From positions 1 to 64,000 of the forward strand of contig CAVYNE010000031.1 in assembly GCA_963769715.1 (NCBI GenBank): a stretch of DNA of 64,000 bases. Direction: 5' to 3'. Below are positions 1 to 8,377 of the stretch, one piece after another; position 1 is the first letter of the stretch, and every line of letters begins with the position of its first letter. The notes beneath the pieces were generated by a model. That model was given only the letters and a program-made list of their open reading frames with translations, was not told the DNA's origin and ran no database searches. Both the position numbers and the translations under genes were made by a program. Source of the stretch: Palsa-504 sp963769715 (GTDB taxonomy: Bacteria; Actinomycetota; Actinomycetes; Streptosporangiales; Streptosporangiaceae).

Positions 1-1791
1 CCGGACGAACCGGGCGAGGTCGGCCCGGTAGTCGTGGCCCTTCGCCTCGAACTGGCCGGGGACCACGTTCGCGGAGTTCTTCATGTCGATGAGGGTCTGG
101 ATGAAGGTGGTCGGGCTCTGCCACTGCTCGGTCTTCGGGACGCCCGCTGGCCGGGTCTCGGCGGGTCCGAGCCAATCCGGCGCCTGGGTGAGGAGATCCG
201 GGCTGAAGTGACCAACGCCGTCGTTGTCGTGCGTGATCAGCACGTAACGCAGTCGCTCGCGGGCATGGCGATCCAGGGCCTGCAGTTGCCCGAAGTCGTT
301 GAAGCGCCGCAGCAGGGACCGGTCGACGTCGGGCCGGTCGCTGCCCAGCGACTCTTGCTCCCATTTGCTCATGTAGGGAGTGCCGATCCAGATCGCCCGG
401 TCGATGGCGGCGTCGCGAAGGCCCTGGGTACCGCGGTGCGCGAACGCATCCTGGCTGGTCCACGCGCCGAGGCTCTCACCGAAGATCACGACCCGCGGCC
501 GCTGGCCGACTGGTCGCTCCGCGAGCTGGTTGTGGATGGCGTCGATCAGCATCCGGTACTGCAGACGTCCCTCGGCTACCCGGTCCAGCGACAGCACCGA
601 CGGGCGTAGCGAGTACTGCATGGTCACCGACGCGATGTTGCCGCGGGTCATGTACTCGGCGGCCTCCACGGCGACGTAGTTGACGTAGCCGGTTCCGGTC
701 GGGGAGATGACTATCAGCAGCTTCCGGTCGAACGCGCCGGTGCGCTGAAGCTCGCGGCGGACCAGATCCCGGCGTTCGTACTCCGTGGGCGCGCTTTCCA
801 GTCCCACGTAAACGCGGATGGGCTCGGCCGCCGGTTCGCCCATGACCTGCTCGATCAGCTGAGCGTCGAGCCCGGTGGAGACGTTCCGCCTGCCCTCCCG
901 GCTGAGGGAGTCCCAGGAAACCAGGCTCCCCGGGCCGCCGCTGACCATCGATGACTTCGGCGCGGTGGCGAACGCCGGCTCGAGCGCGTCGGCCATGTGC
1001 TCGGCCCGGTGGTCGACCCACCGGATCAGCTCATAGATCGCCATCCCGAGGACCGACAGCGCGGCAGCATGTCCTACCGGCCGGTACAGTCGCTCCGAGC
1101 CGGACAGCACGCGGGCCAGCAGCCGGCTGACCCCGGTGGCGGACACGCGCTCGCCGACGGCCATCGCGGTCAGCCCGCCGCTCACGCCGAGGCTCATGAC
1201 TAGCGACTTGAGCGCCGACACGCCTGCGTCCTCGCCGCCGGGGGACGCGGTATCGACGGCCTCGGACCGTCGCCGGCGGTACTCGTTCACGCCCGCGAGC
1301 AGCATGCCGGCGGCCAGCGCGACGGGAACCGAGTCCTCGTCGGTGGTGTTCCCCCCACCGGACAGCTCCTGGAGAACACCGGCGACGGCGCCGCCCAGAC
1401 CGGTGGCCGAGACCCACCAGCAGATCGTGCGCACGGCGCCCCGCGGCACGCGTTCGCCCGGTCGCGGCCGGCAGGCCGTCTGTCCGGCCAGCCCGAGGGC
1501 GATGGCCCCGAGATCGGCGGCGATGCTCGCGCGCCGCCAGGTGTACGGGTCGACTTGCTCCGGTGACGTGGCCCCGGATATGCGCAGGGCGACTGCCTCA
1601 ACCGTGTCCTGGATCAGCGCCGCGAACCCATAATTCAGCGCTCCGCAGATCCCGGTGGTCAGCGCCTGGTCCAGGGTGCTCCGGGGCATGAGCGTGCGCT
1701 GGAATGTGGTCGGCATGAGGGCGAGGGCCATGACCGTGCCCGTCTGCTGCGTGCGCGCCCCGGCTCCTGAATAACGCGGTCGCCTGCTCAT
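1..1791 (-). CDS. Membrane-anchored alpha/beta-hydrolase (Abhydrolase_9 type), 3' end outside window
   Basis: One frame stays open from an ATG at 1791 to the window edge, about 597 codons. The first ~280 residues hold several hydrophobic stretches, consistent with the membrane N-terminal domain of this family. The C-terminal part carries a nucleophile elbow GESLG with the serine near residue 440, followed by an IGTPYMSKWEQ-like segment and LITHDNDGVGHF, as in the Abhydrolase_9 (formerly DUF2319) family known from actinobacteria. The substrate is unknown; the family is usually described as lipase- or esterase-like. The gene is transcribed away from the flippase-like gene at 1876. The C-terminus is cut by the window, so the last catalytic residue cannot be judged. 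The family call rests on recalled motif similarity. Confidence 0.72.
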   Translation of the reverse strand, partial: MSRRPRYSGAGARTQQTGTVMALALMPTTFQRTLMPRSTLDQALTTGICGALNYGFAALIQDTVEAVALRISGATSPEQVDPYTWRRASIAADLGAIALGLAGQTACRPRPGERVPRGAVRTICWWVSATGLGGAVAGVLQELSGGGNTTDEDSVPVALAAGMLLAGVNEYRRRRSEAVDTASPGGEDAGVSALKSLVMSLGVSGGLTAMAVGERVSATGVSRLLARVLSGSERLYRPVGHAAALSVLGMAIYELIRWVDHRAEHMADALEPAFATAPKSSMVSGGPGSLVSWDSLSREGRRNVSTGLDAQLIEQVMGEPAAEPIRVYVGLESAPTEYERRDLVRRELQRTGAFDRKLLIVISPTGTGYVNYVAVEAAEYMTRGNIASVTMQYSLRPSVLSLDRVAEGRLQYRMLIDAIHNQLAERPVGQRPRVVIFGESLGAWTSQDAFAHRGTQGLRDAAIDRAIWIGTPYMSKWEQESLGSDRPDVDRSLLRRFNDFGQLQALDRHARERLRYVLITHDNDGVGHFSPDLLTQAPDWLGPAETRPAGVPKTEQWQSPTTFIQTLIDMKNSANVVPGQFEAKGHDYRADLARFVR

Positions 1792-1875
1792 AGCACAAGT
1801 CCACTCCGCCAGCGCGCTCGAGGGCAAGGCGATGACGGCTTTGGTGTCATAGGACAGCGCTATCGCGGGAGTCCC

Positions 1876-2985
1876 ATGGCCGCCGGTCCGGCGGGCTATT
1901 GTTCAGCCGTGACCGAAGCGGCCGGCAACATAGACGCCAAGCGGGGCTTCTCGTGGCGGAAGGCAGTCCGGGCGTTCATCTCGGTCGGGCTCGTCGCGGC
2001 TATCTTCGTGTTCGCCATCCCGAAGTTCGCGAGCTACAGCCAGGTGTGGCCGATTCTCAAGGGCCTGTCCGCCACCCAGATCCTGTGGCTGGTGCTGGCG
2101 CAGTTCCTCAGCCGAGCCGCCTACTGGTCGGTATACATGGCGGCCCTGCCCGGGCTCAGCTTCTGGCCGTCGGCCGTGCTGATCCAGACCAACAGCGCCA
2201 TGGCCAGCGTGCTGCCTGCAGGCGGCGCCTTCGCGGTGGGCATCACCTACGAGATGCTGGGTTCGTGGGGGTTCTCCAGCGCCTCGGTCACCGAGTTGAT
2301 CGGCGTGTCGGGCATCTGGAACTTCGGTGTCAAGCTCACTATGCCCACGGTCAGCGTGCTGCTGCTGCTCGCGACCGGGGTCAAATCCCATCAGCTGGTG
2401 GTGGCGGCCGCCGCCGGGCTGGCCATCTGCCTGGTGGCCGGCGTTGTCATCGGCCTGGTGCTGTGGAAGGAACAGGTGGCCAGCGCGCTCGGCAGCATCG
2501 CGGACAGGGTGGCCACCTGGGTCCTGCGGCCGTTCCGCAAGGGCCCGGTCACTTCCCTGGAGCCAGCGGTGGTTGACATCCGCCGGCAGACGATTGACGT
2601 GGCCCGCACCCGGTGGTTCTGGCTGACCTGCACGTCCATCTCGAGCCAGCTGGCTGCGTTCCTGGTTTTCCTGTTGTCGATGCGGTTCGCCGGCATTCCC
2701 GCTTCGAAGGCCAGCCTGGCGGTGGTGTTCGCCGCTTTCACGTTCGGGATGCTCGCGGGAAGCGTTCCCGTCACGCCCGGTGGCCTGGGTACCGCCGACG
2801 CGGTGTACATCGCCGTGATGGTGGCCGGCGGCGCCCCGTCCAGCGCGGCCGTCGCGGGCAACCTGGTCTTCCGGACGCTCACGTACCTGCTGCCGATCCC
2901 CGTCGGCGCCATCACCTACGTGATCTGGCGGCGCAAGAAGAGCTGGCTCAAGCCCGGTGGCCCCGGGCCTCAATCCAGCGCGTAA
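1876..2985 (+). CDS. YbhN/AglD-like integral membrane protein (LPG synthase TM-domain family)
   Basis: The 369-residue protein is dominated by hydrophobic helices. It has the conserved late segment SVPVTPGGLGTADA, the P-x-x-P-G-G-L-G signature of the lysylphosphatidylglycerol synthase transmembrane (flippase-like, PF03706) family. No C-terminal aminoacyltransferase domain follows, so it is the membrane domain alone. Such proteins are thought to move or modify lipids at the cytoplasmic membrane; the substrate cannot be inferred. GGGAG sits about five bases before the ATG at 1876, but a GTG at 1909 is an alternative start. It is divergent from the hydrolase gene and has a diverged paralogue at 4109. 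Confidence 0.75.
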   Translation: MAAGPAGYCSAVTEAAGNIDAKRGFSWRKAVRAFISVGLVAAIFVFAIPKFASYSQVWPILKGLSATQILWLVLAQFLSRAAYWSVYMAALPGLSFWPSAVLIQTNSAMASVLPAGGAFAVGITYEMLGSWGFSSASVTELIGVSGIWNFGVKLTMPTVSVLLLLATGVKSHQLVVAAAAGLAICLVAGVVIGLVLWKEQVASALGSIADRVATWVLRPFRKGPVTSLEPAVVDIRRQTIDVARTRWFWLTCTSISSQLAAFLVFLLSMRFAGIPASKASLAVVFAAFTFGMLAGSVPVTPGGLGTADAVYIAVMVAGGAPSSAAVAGNLVFRTLTYLLPIPVGAITYVIWRRKKSWLKPGGPGPQSSA

Positions 2986-3549
2986 GGGGAGGCTCTTCAG
3001 GGCGCGCCGGCCCTGGGGGCGCCACTGGCAGCCGTGGTTCACGGGCGAGCGTCGGCCATGGTGCGGGTCACGAGGTCGTGTACCAGCCGTCGAGTCGTTG
3101 AACGCATGCGATCGCGGGCGCGAAGTAGGAGACCACGTGGTCCGCCTATAGCACCGGCCAATACCGTCACAGGCAGAGCCGCCTTTACCGCTGCCAGGGC
3201 CAGACGGTGGACTGGTCATGACCCGGTCATGACCGGCGATCGCCGTCGTATCGACGCTTCGGGACGTGTGCAGAGACTGCGACAGCCTTCATGCTAAACC
3301 GGCTCACGTCCTGTCAGGAGCAAGGACATGCGACCCGCAAGACCGCGGCTAGCTTCCCGGAAGCCAGCGTGGACGCCACACCGACGCTGCCCGTCACGAA
3401 ACATGCCGGGTTGGCGCCCGCGCGCGGTGTGGCCATCGCAGGCCCTGGGTGCGGTCAGCGAGTCCGGTGCGCGACCTACCTGTCTGAATGGGAGCACGTT
3501 CCGGAATGAACGTCCCCGTCATCAGGGCGGGGCAAGGAAAGGAACTGAA
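2986..3549. other. Intergenic region, 564 bp, no gene recognised
   Basis: Short open frames occur on both strands but have arginine-rich, shadow-like compositions and no ribosome binding sites. The 3' end supplies the ribosome binding site of the small gene at 3550. I see no RNA gene or mobile-element end here. Confidence 0.5.
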
Positions 3550-3771
3550 ATGAGCCAAGACACTACTACTCAAGCCCTGGCCGGCATCACCTGGCTCAGC
3601 GAGCAGACCCCCGAGGCGCTGAGGGACATGCTGAGGGAGGCACCGCCCGCAGAGCGCAGGGAACTTCTGGACACGATGGCGCGGGCCTACACGATGCTCG
3701 GTGAGGTGCTCAGGCTCGCTACCCCGGCGCCACGACTCGACTGGACTTCGAGCGAAGCGCAAGGGGGGTGA
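3550..3771 (+). CDS. Small hypothetical protein (73 aa)
   Basis: The ATG at 3550 is preceded by an AAGGAAAGGAACTGAA-type purine stretch, a good ribosome binding site, and the frame closes at 3771. The product begins MSQDTTTQALAGITWLSEQ and is a soluble, acidic, probably helical protein with EALRDMLREAPPAERRELL. No family is recognised. Its start is far better supported than the longer upstream reading. It may be an actinomycete-specific small protein; function is unknown. Confidence 0.5.
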   Translation: MSQDTTTQALAGITWLSEQTPEALRDMLREAPPAERRELLDTMARAYTMLGEVLRLATPAPRLDWTSSEAQGG

Positions 3772-4108
3772 ATTGGTCCGCGCCCGATAAGATAGATGTC
3801 ACTCTTCGCTGCTCTGGCTCGATGACTCAGTTCCCGATCCAGCCACTGCTTTCCTGGCCCCCACCGCTTACCACCGAGCAAGGACGCGCCCGGTCCCCGG
3901 CAGCAGTGCGGTGACCGGTTGGAATGAGCCATCTGGGCAAGGCTGTCATCACCGCCCGTTCGGCACCTGATTTTGATCTTTAAATGGTTAGGTTATCGCG
4001 GCGAGCCCGCCCCGCTGCTGCTGCTGCTGCGCGAGGTCCTTGCTGCGGATGGCGATGCCGGCGTGTCACATCGCGCTCCTGCTCGCCCAATAGTCCCCGG
4101 CAATCGGT
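3772..4108. other. Intergenic region, 337 bp, no gene recognised
   Basis: Nothing with coding character is visible. It contains a locally AT-richer patch (cctgattttgatctttaaat, near 3966) that could hold the promoter of the following membrane-protein gene; no clear -35/-10 pair can be assigned. Confidence 0.4.
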
Positions 4109-5380
4109 ATGGCGACGAAGGCCATCGCCCAACAGGTGCAATATCAGCCCGGCGACAGCGAAGATGGCAGGTACAGCCCGGCTAGCCAGAATGAACACCA
4201 CGTGACGGCTCACAAGCACCCTCAGGGCGCCGACGGCGGACCGGCCGCCGGCGAGAGGCCCGCTCCGGTCGCGGCGAAGGCCGCTGCCATCAACGCCGAG
4301 CAGCAGCGCCCCCTGACATGGAAGACCGTCATCAAGCGGGCCCTGGTCGTGGCCATGGCCGGGGCGGCGATCTACCTCGTCTTGCCCAAGCTCGCTGCGG
4401 TACTGGGTTCGTGGCCGCGCCTATCCACGCTAAGCCCGGTCTGGTTCAGCGTCGCGGTCGCCGCCGAACTGGCCTCCTTCACCTGCAACTTCGCGCTGCA
4501 GCGGCTGGCGCTTCGCACCAGCGGCTGGTTCGCCGTGGTCACCGCCGGGCTGGCCGGCAACGCGGTCACCGATAGCCTGCCCGGCGGCGACGCGGCCGGC
4601 GCCGCCGTCCAGTTCGGCATGCTCACGACCGCTGGGTTCGACACCGACACCGCCATCGGCGGCCTGACCGCGTTCTCCCTGCTCGGCGTCGGCGGCCTGC
4701 TGGCGCTGCCCATCCTCGCCCTGCCCGCCATCCTGGCCGGCGCGCCGGTCAGCCCCGGGCTGGCCCACACGGCCCTGCTCGGCATCGCCGGGTTCGTCCT
4801 GTTCGCCATCTTCGGCGCGGTCCTGCTGTACACCGACCGGCCACTGGCCACGGTCGGCCGCGCTGCGCAGGGCCTGAGAAACTGGGTCACCCGCGGCCGC
4901 CGTCCCCCGATGACCGGCCTGGACAAGCGGCTGCTGACCGAACGCGACACGATCAGGACGGTGCTGGGCGAGAAATGGTGGCAGGCGGTCCTGCTGACCG
5001 CCGGCCGCCTCGGCTTCGACTACGGCTGCCTCCTCGCCGCCCTGCGCGCCACCGGGACCAGCCCGAGGCCCTCCCTGGTACTGCTGGCCTACTCCGCCGC
5101 CGGCATCGTCGCACTACTCCCCCTCACGCCGGGCGGCCTGGGCATCGTGGAGGCCAGCCTGAGCGGCTTGCTGATCCTGGCCGGCGTCCACCCCGGCGAC
5201 GCCTTCCTGGCCACCCTCGCCTACCGGATCGCCTCCTACTGGCTCCCCCTCCTCGCCGGACCGCCCGCCTACCTGCTGTTCCGCCACCGCTACGGCACGC
5301 CAGCCGTCCGGCCTGCTGATCAGCAAGGAACAGATGCCGACCCCGCACACCGCCCGCACGCGGAGGGAACGACCGCTTAA
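4109..5380 (+). CDS. Second YbhN/AglD-like integral membrane protein
   Basis: The product is up to 423 residues, with a hydrophilic N-terminal tail of about 70 residues and then many transmembrane helices. The C-terminal region contains LLPLTPGGLGIVEASL, the same P-x-x-P-G-G-L-G signature as the protein at 1876, so it belongs to the same flippase-like family. The rest is strongly diverged, so this is not a recent duplication. An in-frame GTG at 4202 would give a shorter protein; neither start has a convincing ribosome binding site. Function is probably lipid or polyprenol-linked substrate handling in the membrane, inferred from the family only. Confidence 0.72.
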   Translation: MATKAIAQQVQYQPGDSEDGRYSPASQNEHHVTAHKHPQGADGGPAAGERPAPVAAKAAAINAEQQRPLTWKTVIKRALVVAMAGAAIYLVLPKLAAVLGSWPRLSTLSPVWFSVAVAAELASFTCNFALQRLALRTSGWFAVVTAGLAGNAVTDSLPGGDAAGAAVQFGMLTTAGFDTDTAIGGLTAFSLLGVGGLLALPILALPAILAGAPVSPGLAHTALLGIAGFVLFAIFGAVLLYTDRPLATVGRAAQGLRNWVTRGRRPPMTGLDKRLLTERDTIRTVLGEKWWQAVLLTAGRLGFDYGCLLAALRATGTSPRPSLVLLAYSAAGIVALLPLTPGGLGIVEASLSGLLILAGVHPGDAFLATLAYRIASYWLPLLAGPPAYLLFRHRYGTPAVRPADQQGTDADPAHRPHAEGTTA

Positions 5381-5645
5381 CGCCGGTGGTGTGCATCAGC
5401 CGGCCCCCGGTCAGGCTCCGGTTCTGCGAGCGCGGGGCGCGGCTGATCGCGGACTACGCAGATCCAGGATTCGAGCGGAGACGCCCCCATCGTAACGTCG
5501 GAACTGCGATCAGGAACCGCATCGATCGTCTGATGGGGAGACTGGCCGTCATCGCCAGGCCGCCCAGCGCCCTAGCCGACGTGCCGGGAAGCACCTGAGT
5601 AAGGATCGATAGGCCTTACGGGCAACCGCAGGCCAAGGAGGAATC

Positions 5646-6059
5646 ATGGCCCAGAACGACAACCTGGTTCTGTATACCGCGCAATACGACAACGTCTCGG
5701 CCGCGCTGACGGATCTCGACGCCGTCGAGCAACTCCACAAGGACGAGCTGATCGGCTCGTACGACGCGGCCGTGATCGACCAGGAGAACGGCAAGCCCAA
5801 AATTGTCAAGCGGATGGACCGCCCGCGCATCCGTGCCATTCCCGAGGCGTTTGGGTCCGGGAAACTGCCTCGCAAGGAGCTCTTGGATGCGGCTGGGGAT
5901 CTGACGGCTAACAATGCCGGGCTGATCGTGGTCGGCGAGCCCACGATCGAGAAAGCACTGGACAAGGCGATTACTGGTGCCGCGAAAGTGGTGAAGCACT
6001 CCGTCGACGCCTCGACCGACGAGATCGCCAGCGAGCTGCAGGAAGCGCTGAAGAGCTAG
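5646..6059 (+). CDS. Hypothetical soluble protein, resembles the N-terminal part of DUF1269
   Basis: A strong AAGGAGG site lies seven bases before the ATG at 5646. The 137-residue product begins MAQNDNLVLYTAQYDN and has the pattern AALTDLDAVEQL...LIGSYDAAVID, which resembles the start of DUF1269 membrane proteins. The glycine-rich transmembrane part of that family is missing and the C-terminus is amphipathic and helical. The resemblance is weak, so the family call is tentative. It converges with and overlaps the end of the DUF2637-like gene by four bases. Confidence 0.55.
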   Translation: MAQNDNLVLYTAQYDNVSAALTDLDAVEQLHKDELIGSYDAAVIDQENGKPKIVKRMDRPRIRAIPEAFGSGKLPRKELLDAAGDLTANNAGLIVVGEPTIEKALDKAITGAAKVVKHSVDASTDEIASELQEALKS

Positions 6060-6442
6060 CCCGAACGCAGCGTGAACTCGAACAAGATGGCCGCGATCAC
6101 CGGCATGAGGCCGAACGCCTCCGGGGCGGCCGGGCGCCCCGGGGCATGCGTGAAGTTGAAGCTCGCGGAAGCGGCGACCAGGCCCCACACGGCCAGGCGG
6201 GGCGCCAGGCCGGATTCGGCTCGCGCGGCCCGGCGGGTCACCAGCACCGCGCACACCCCGGCCGCCCCGTCCAGGGCCAGGAACAGCAGGTACGGCCATG
6301 CGCCATGCAAGCCCATGTTGTCGCGGGCGAACCCGGTCAGGCCCTGGGCACTGATCCCGGCCGCCACGCTCGCGAATCCGCCGAGCAGCACGTACTGGGC
6401 GGCCGAAGCAGCCGCCTCCCGGCCGCGCGCGCCGCTGGCCAC
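6056..6442 (-). CDS. Small membrane protein, DUF2637-like
   Basis: This 128-residue protein has about four hydrophobic segments: AAQYVLLGGFASVAAGISAQGL, the ARDNMGLHGAWPYLLFLALDG stretch, a GLAPRLAVWGLVAASASFNF stretch and FGLMPVIAAILFEF. The spacing and the LALDGAAGVCAV and NFTHAP motifs match DUF2637 proteins, which are common on actinomycete integrative elements and plasmids. Usual members have a longer soluble C-terminus; this copy stops directly after the last helix. That context agrees with the accessory character of the following 6 kb. Confidence 0.6.
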   Translation of the reverse strand: MASGARGREAAASAAQYVLLGGFASVAAGISAQGLTGFARDNMGLHGAWPYLLFLALDGAAGVCAVLVTRRAARAESGLAPRLAVWGLVAASASFNFTHAPGRPAAPEAFGLMPVIAAILFEFTLRSG

Positions 6443-6780
6443 GGGCTGCCCGCAAACGCGGTCCGCGCGCCGCGAAGGCCACGGGCCAGGCCGGGGGGCC
6501 TTGCGCGGCTCGCGCCGCCGCGGCGGCGGGTATCCCGTGACGGGCTCAGCGCGGAGAGGTACCGGGCTGCCTTCGCCGTACCGTCATCACACACTTCGTA
6601 ACCAGGAGCGGCAATCTCGATCATCAATCTGAATCGATACTGGATAAGATGTTCCGGTGCCTGATTGTCAACTGGCATACCGGTCATCAAGCTGAAGCGT
6701 TATGCTGGGTGATAGCCAGCGCGGCTGAGTGATGTCCAGTCCCGCTGAGTGCCAGCCGGTCCGGCCGAGGGAGGATCAGC
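6443..6780. other. Intergenic region upstream of the EspR-like gene
   Basis: This 338-bp stretch carries no supported gene. It is AT-richer than its surroundings between about 6600 and 6720. Near its 3' end the word GCTGAGTG appears twice within about 30 bp (ggctgagtgatgtcc, then cgctgagtgccag). Short repeats close to the start of a DNA-binding protein could be operators, but this is only suggestive. The ribosome binding site GGGAGG lies at the extreme 3' end. Confidence 0.35.
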
Positions 6781-7266
6781 ATGACGGATGAGGCGGCGCC
6801 TGGCGGCGCGGGCAAGGCGCCGCTGGAAACCCTGGCCAACAAGGTCAACTGGGTCCTGGACAAGGCGCACCCGGCCGGCCGCGGCCGGTTCTCTGATGCC
6901 GAGGTCTGCTTCAAGATCCACGCGGTGACCGGGGAGCAGATCTCCACCACCACCATCTGGAAGCTGCGCAATGGCCAGCTGACCAACCCGCAGCTGCGTG
7001 TTATCGGGGCGCTGGCCAAGACGTTCGGCGTGCCGGCGGGTTTCTTCCTCGATGATTACGACGAGGAGAAGCTCGGGCTGTGGCGGGAGCAGGTCGAGCT
7101 GCTGGCGCTCATCCGGGACGCCGGGATCACCGCCGCGGAGTTCCGCGCCTTCCTCGGGCTGGACGCCGAAGGCCGCAAGGCCGTCGCGGGCCTGATCGAG
7201 CGCACCGCCCGCGACGGTGCGCCGGCACCCGGCCGCGATCAGGGCGCAGCTCCCCAAGCAGGCTGA
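6781..7266 (+). CDS. EspR-like helix-turn-helix DNA-binding protein
   Basis: The ATG follows GAGGGAGGATCAGC, a good ribosome binding site. The 161-residue product has an XRE-type helix-turn-helix at about residues 35-80 (ISTTTIWKLRNGQLTNP, then LAKTFGVPAGFF) and a C-terminal helical domain with WREQVELLALIRDAGI. The pattern P-x-G-R-G, then S-x-L-R-x-G-x-x-T-N-P and the C-terminal dimerisation-like helix resembles mycobacterial EspR, a nucleoid-associated regulator. That assignment comes from recalled sequence similarity. It lies immediately upstream of a nested insertion-sequence cluster and may be a silencer or regulator of horizontally acquired DNA. Confidence 0.65.
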   Translation: MTDEAAPGGAGKAPLETLANKVNWVLDKAHPAGRGRFSDAEVCFKIHAVTGEQISTTTIWKLRNGQLTNPQLRVIGALAKTFGVPAGFFLDDYDEEKLGLWREQVELLALIRDAGITAAEFRAFLGLDAEGRKAVAGLIERTARDGAPAPGRDQGAAPQAG

Positions 7267-7320
7267 CGCCGCCGGCAACCCCGGCCGGGCGCGCGGTGTC
7301 ACCGGCGGGCTGCGGCAGGC

Positions 7321-7340
7321 TGTGGCGCGCCAGAACTCGT
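7321..7340 (+). repeat. Left terminal inverted repeat of the outer insertion sequence
   Basis: It matches the reverse complement of 10351-10370 at 17 of 20 positions. Confidence 0.6.
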
Positions 7341-8218
7341 GCAGAGCATCTGACCTGGGCTCCTACCCTCGGCGCTCGTGCTCTTTCGCCTGGTCTATCT
7401 GCTCATGGTCCGGTTGTTCGGCTGGCTGGCGCTCCTCGCCCGCAGCGATGGTTCCAAGAACGTGGAAATCCTGGTGCTCCGGCACGAGATCGCGGTCCTG
7501 CGCCGCCAGGTCGCCCGCCCGAAACCGGACTAGGCTGACCGGGCGGTGATAGCCGCCCTGGCGCGGCTGCTGCCCCGGCACCTTCGCATACAGCGGATCG
7601 TGACGCCTGGCACCCTGCTCGCCTGGCACCGGCGCCTGGTCAAGAAGAAATGAACTTACCCGAACACCACCGGACGCCCGCCGGTCCCGGAGGAGATCCG
7701 TGAACTGGTCCGGCGCCTGGCCAGGCAGAACCACGCTGGGGACACCGCCGCATCCAGGGCGAACTCCTCGGCCTAGGCTATCGCATCCGCGCGGGAACGA
7801 TCCGCCGGATCCTGGCCGCCGCCGGGCTCATGCCCGCCCCGCGCCGGGCGTCACCCACCTGGCGGCAGTTCCTGGCCTCCCAGGCGTCCGGGATTCTGGC
7901 GTGTGACTTCCTGCATGCTGACACCGTATTCCTCAAGCGCCTGTACGTCTTGTTCGTGATGGAGATCCAGACCCGCCGCGTGCACATCCTGGGCATCACG
8001 GCCCACCCCACCGGGGCGTGGACCACTCAGCAGGCCCATAACCTGCTCATGGATCTCGGCGAACGCGCCGCCCGGTTCAGATTCCTGATCCGGGATCGCG
8101 ACAGCAAGTTCACGACCGTGTTTGACGAGGTGCTCGCCGGCAGCGACGTGCGGGTCATCAAGACGCCAGTCCGGTCACCCCGGGCGAATTCGTTTGCGGA
8201 ACGATATGTGGGAACGCT

Positions 8219-8228
8219 ACGGCGCGAG
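8219..8228. repeat. Left target-site duplication (10 bp) of the IS4-type element
   Basis: ACGGCGCGAG is repeated exactly at 10100-10109, directly outside the two terminal inverted repeats. Confidence 0.9.
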
Positions 8229-8244
8229 CAATGCCGCGTCGTTA
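8229..8244 (+). repeat. Left terminal inverted repeat of the IS4-type element
   Basis: CAATGCCGCGTCGTTA is the exact reverse complement of 10084-10099. Confidence 0.92.
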
Positions 8245-8377
8245 AACCCGGCGGCTAGTTGTCAACCGGTACCGGTCACCTTTTCGTCACGGACTAGCTT
8301 GTGTGTCCGGTGAACGTGGCGGAGCTCCTGTAGATCAAGGGATTGCGACATCACTTTGATCGTGAACAGGAGCTCCG

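Noticed and set aside
1899..3219. Long opposite- or shifted-frame readings over the first flippase gene
   Set aside because: They are Arg/Gly/His-rich with no domains and disappear outside the membrane-protein gene; typical high-GC shadow frames.
5386..5598. Plus-strand frame of 70 codons after the second flippase
   Set aside because: Arg/Pro-rich, no ribosome binding site and no similarity to a known family.
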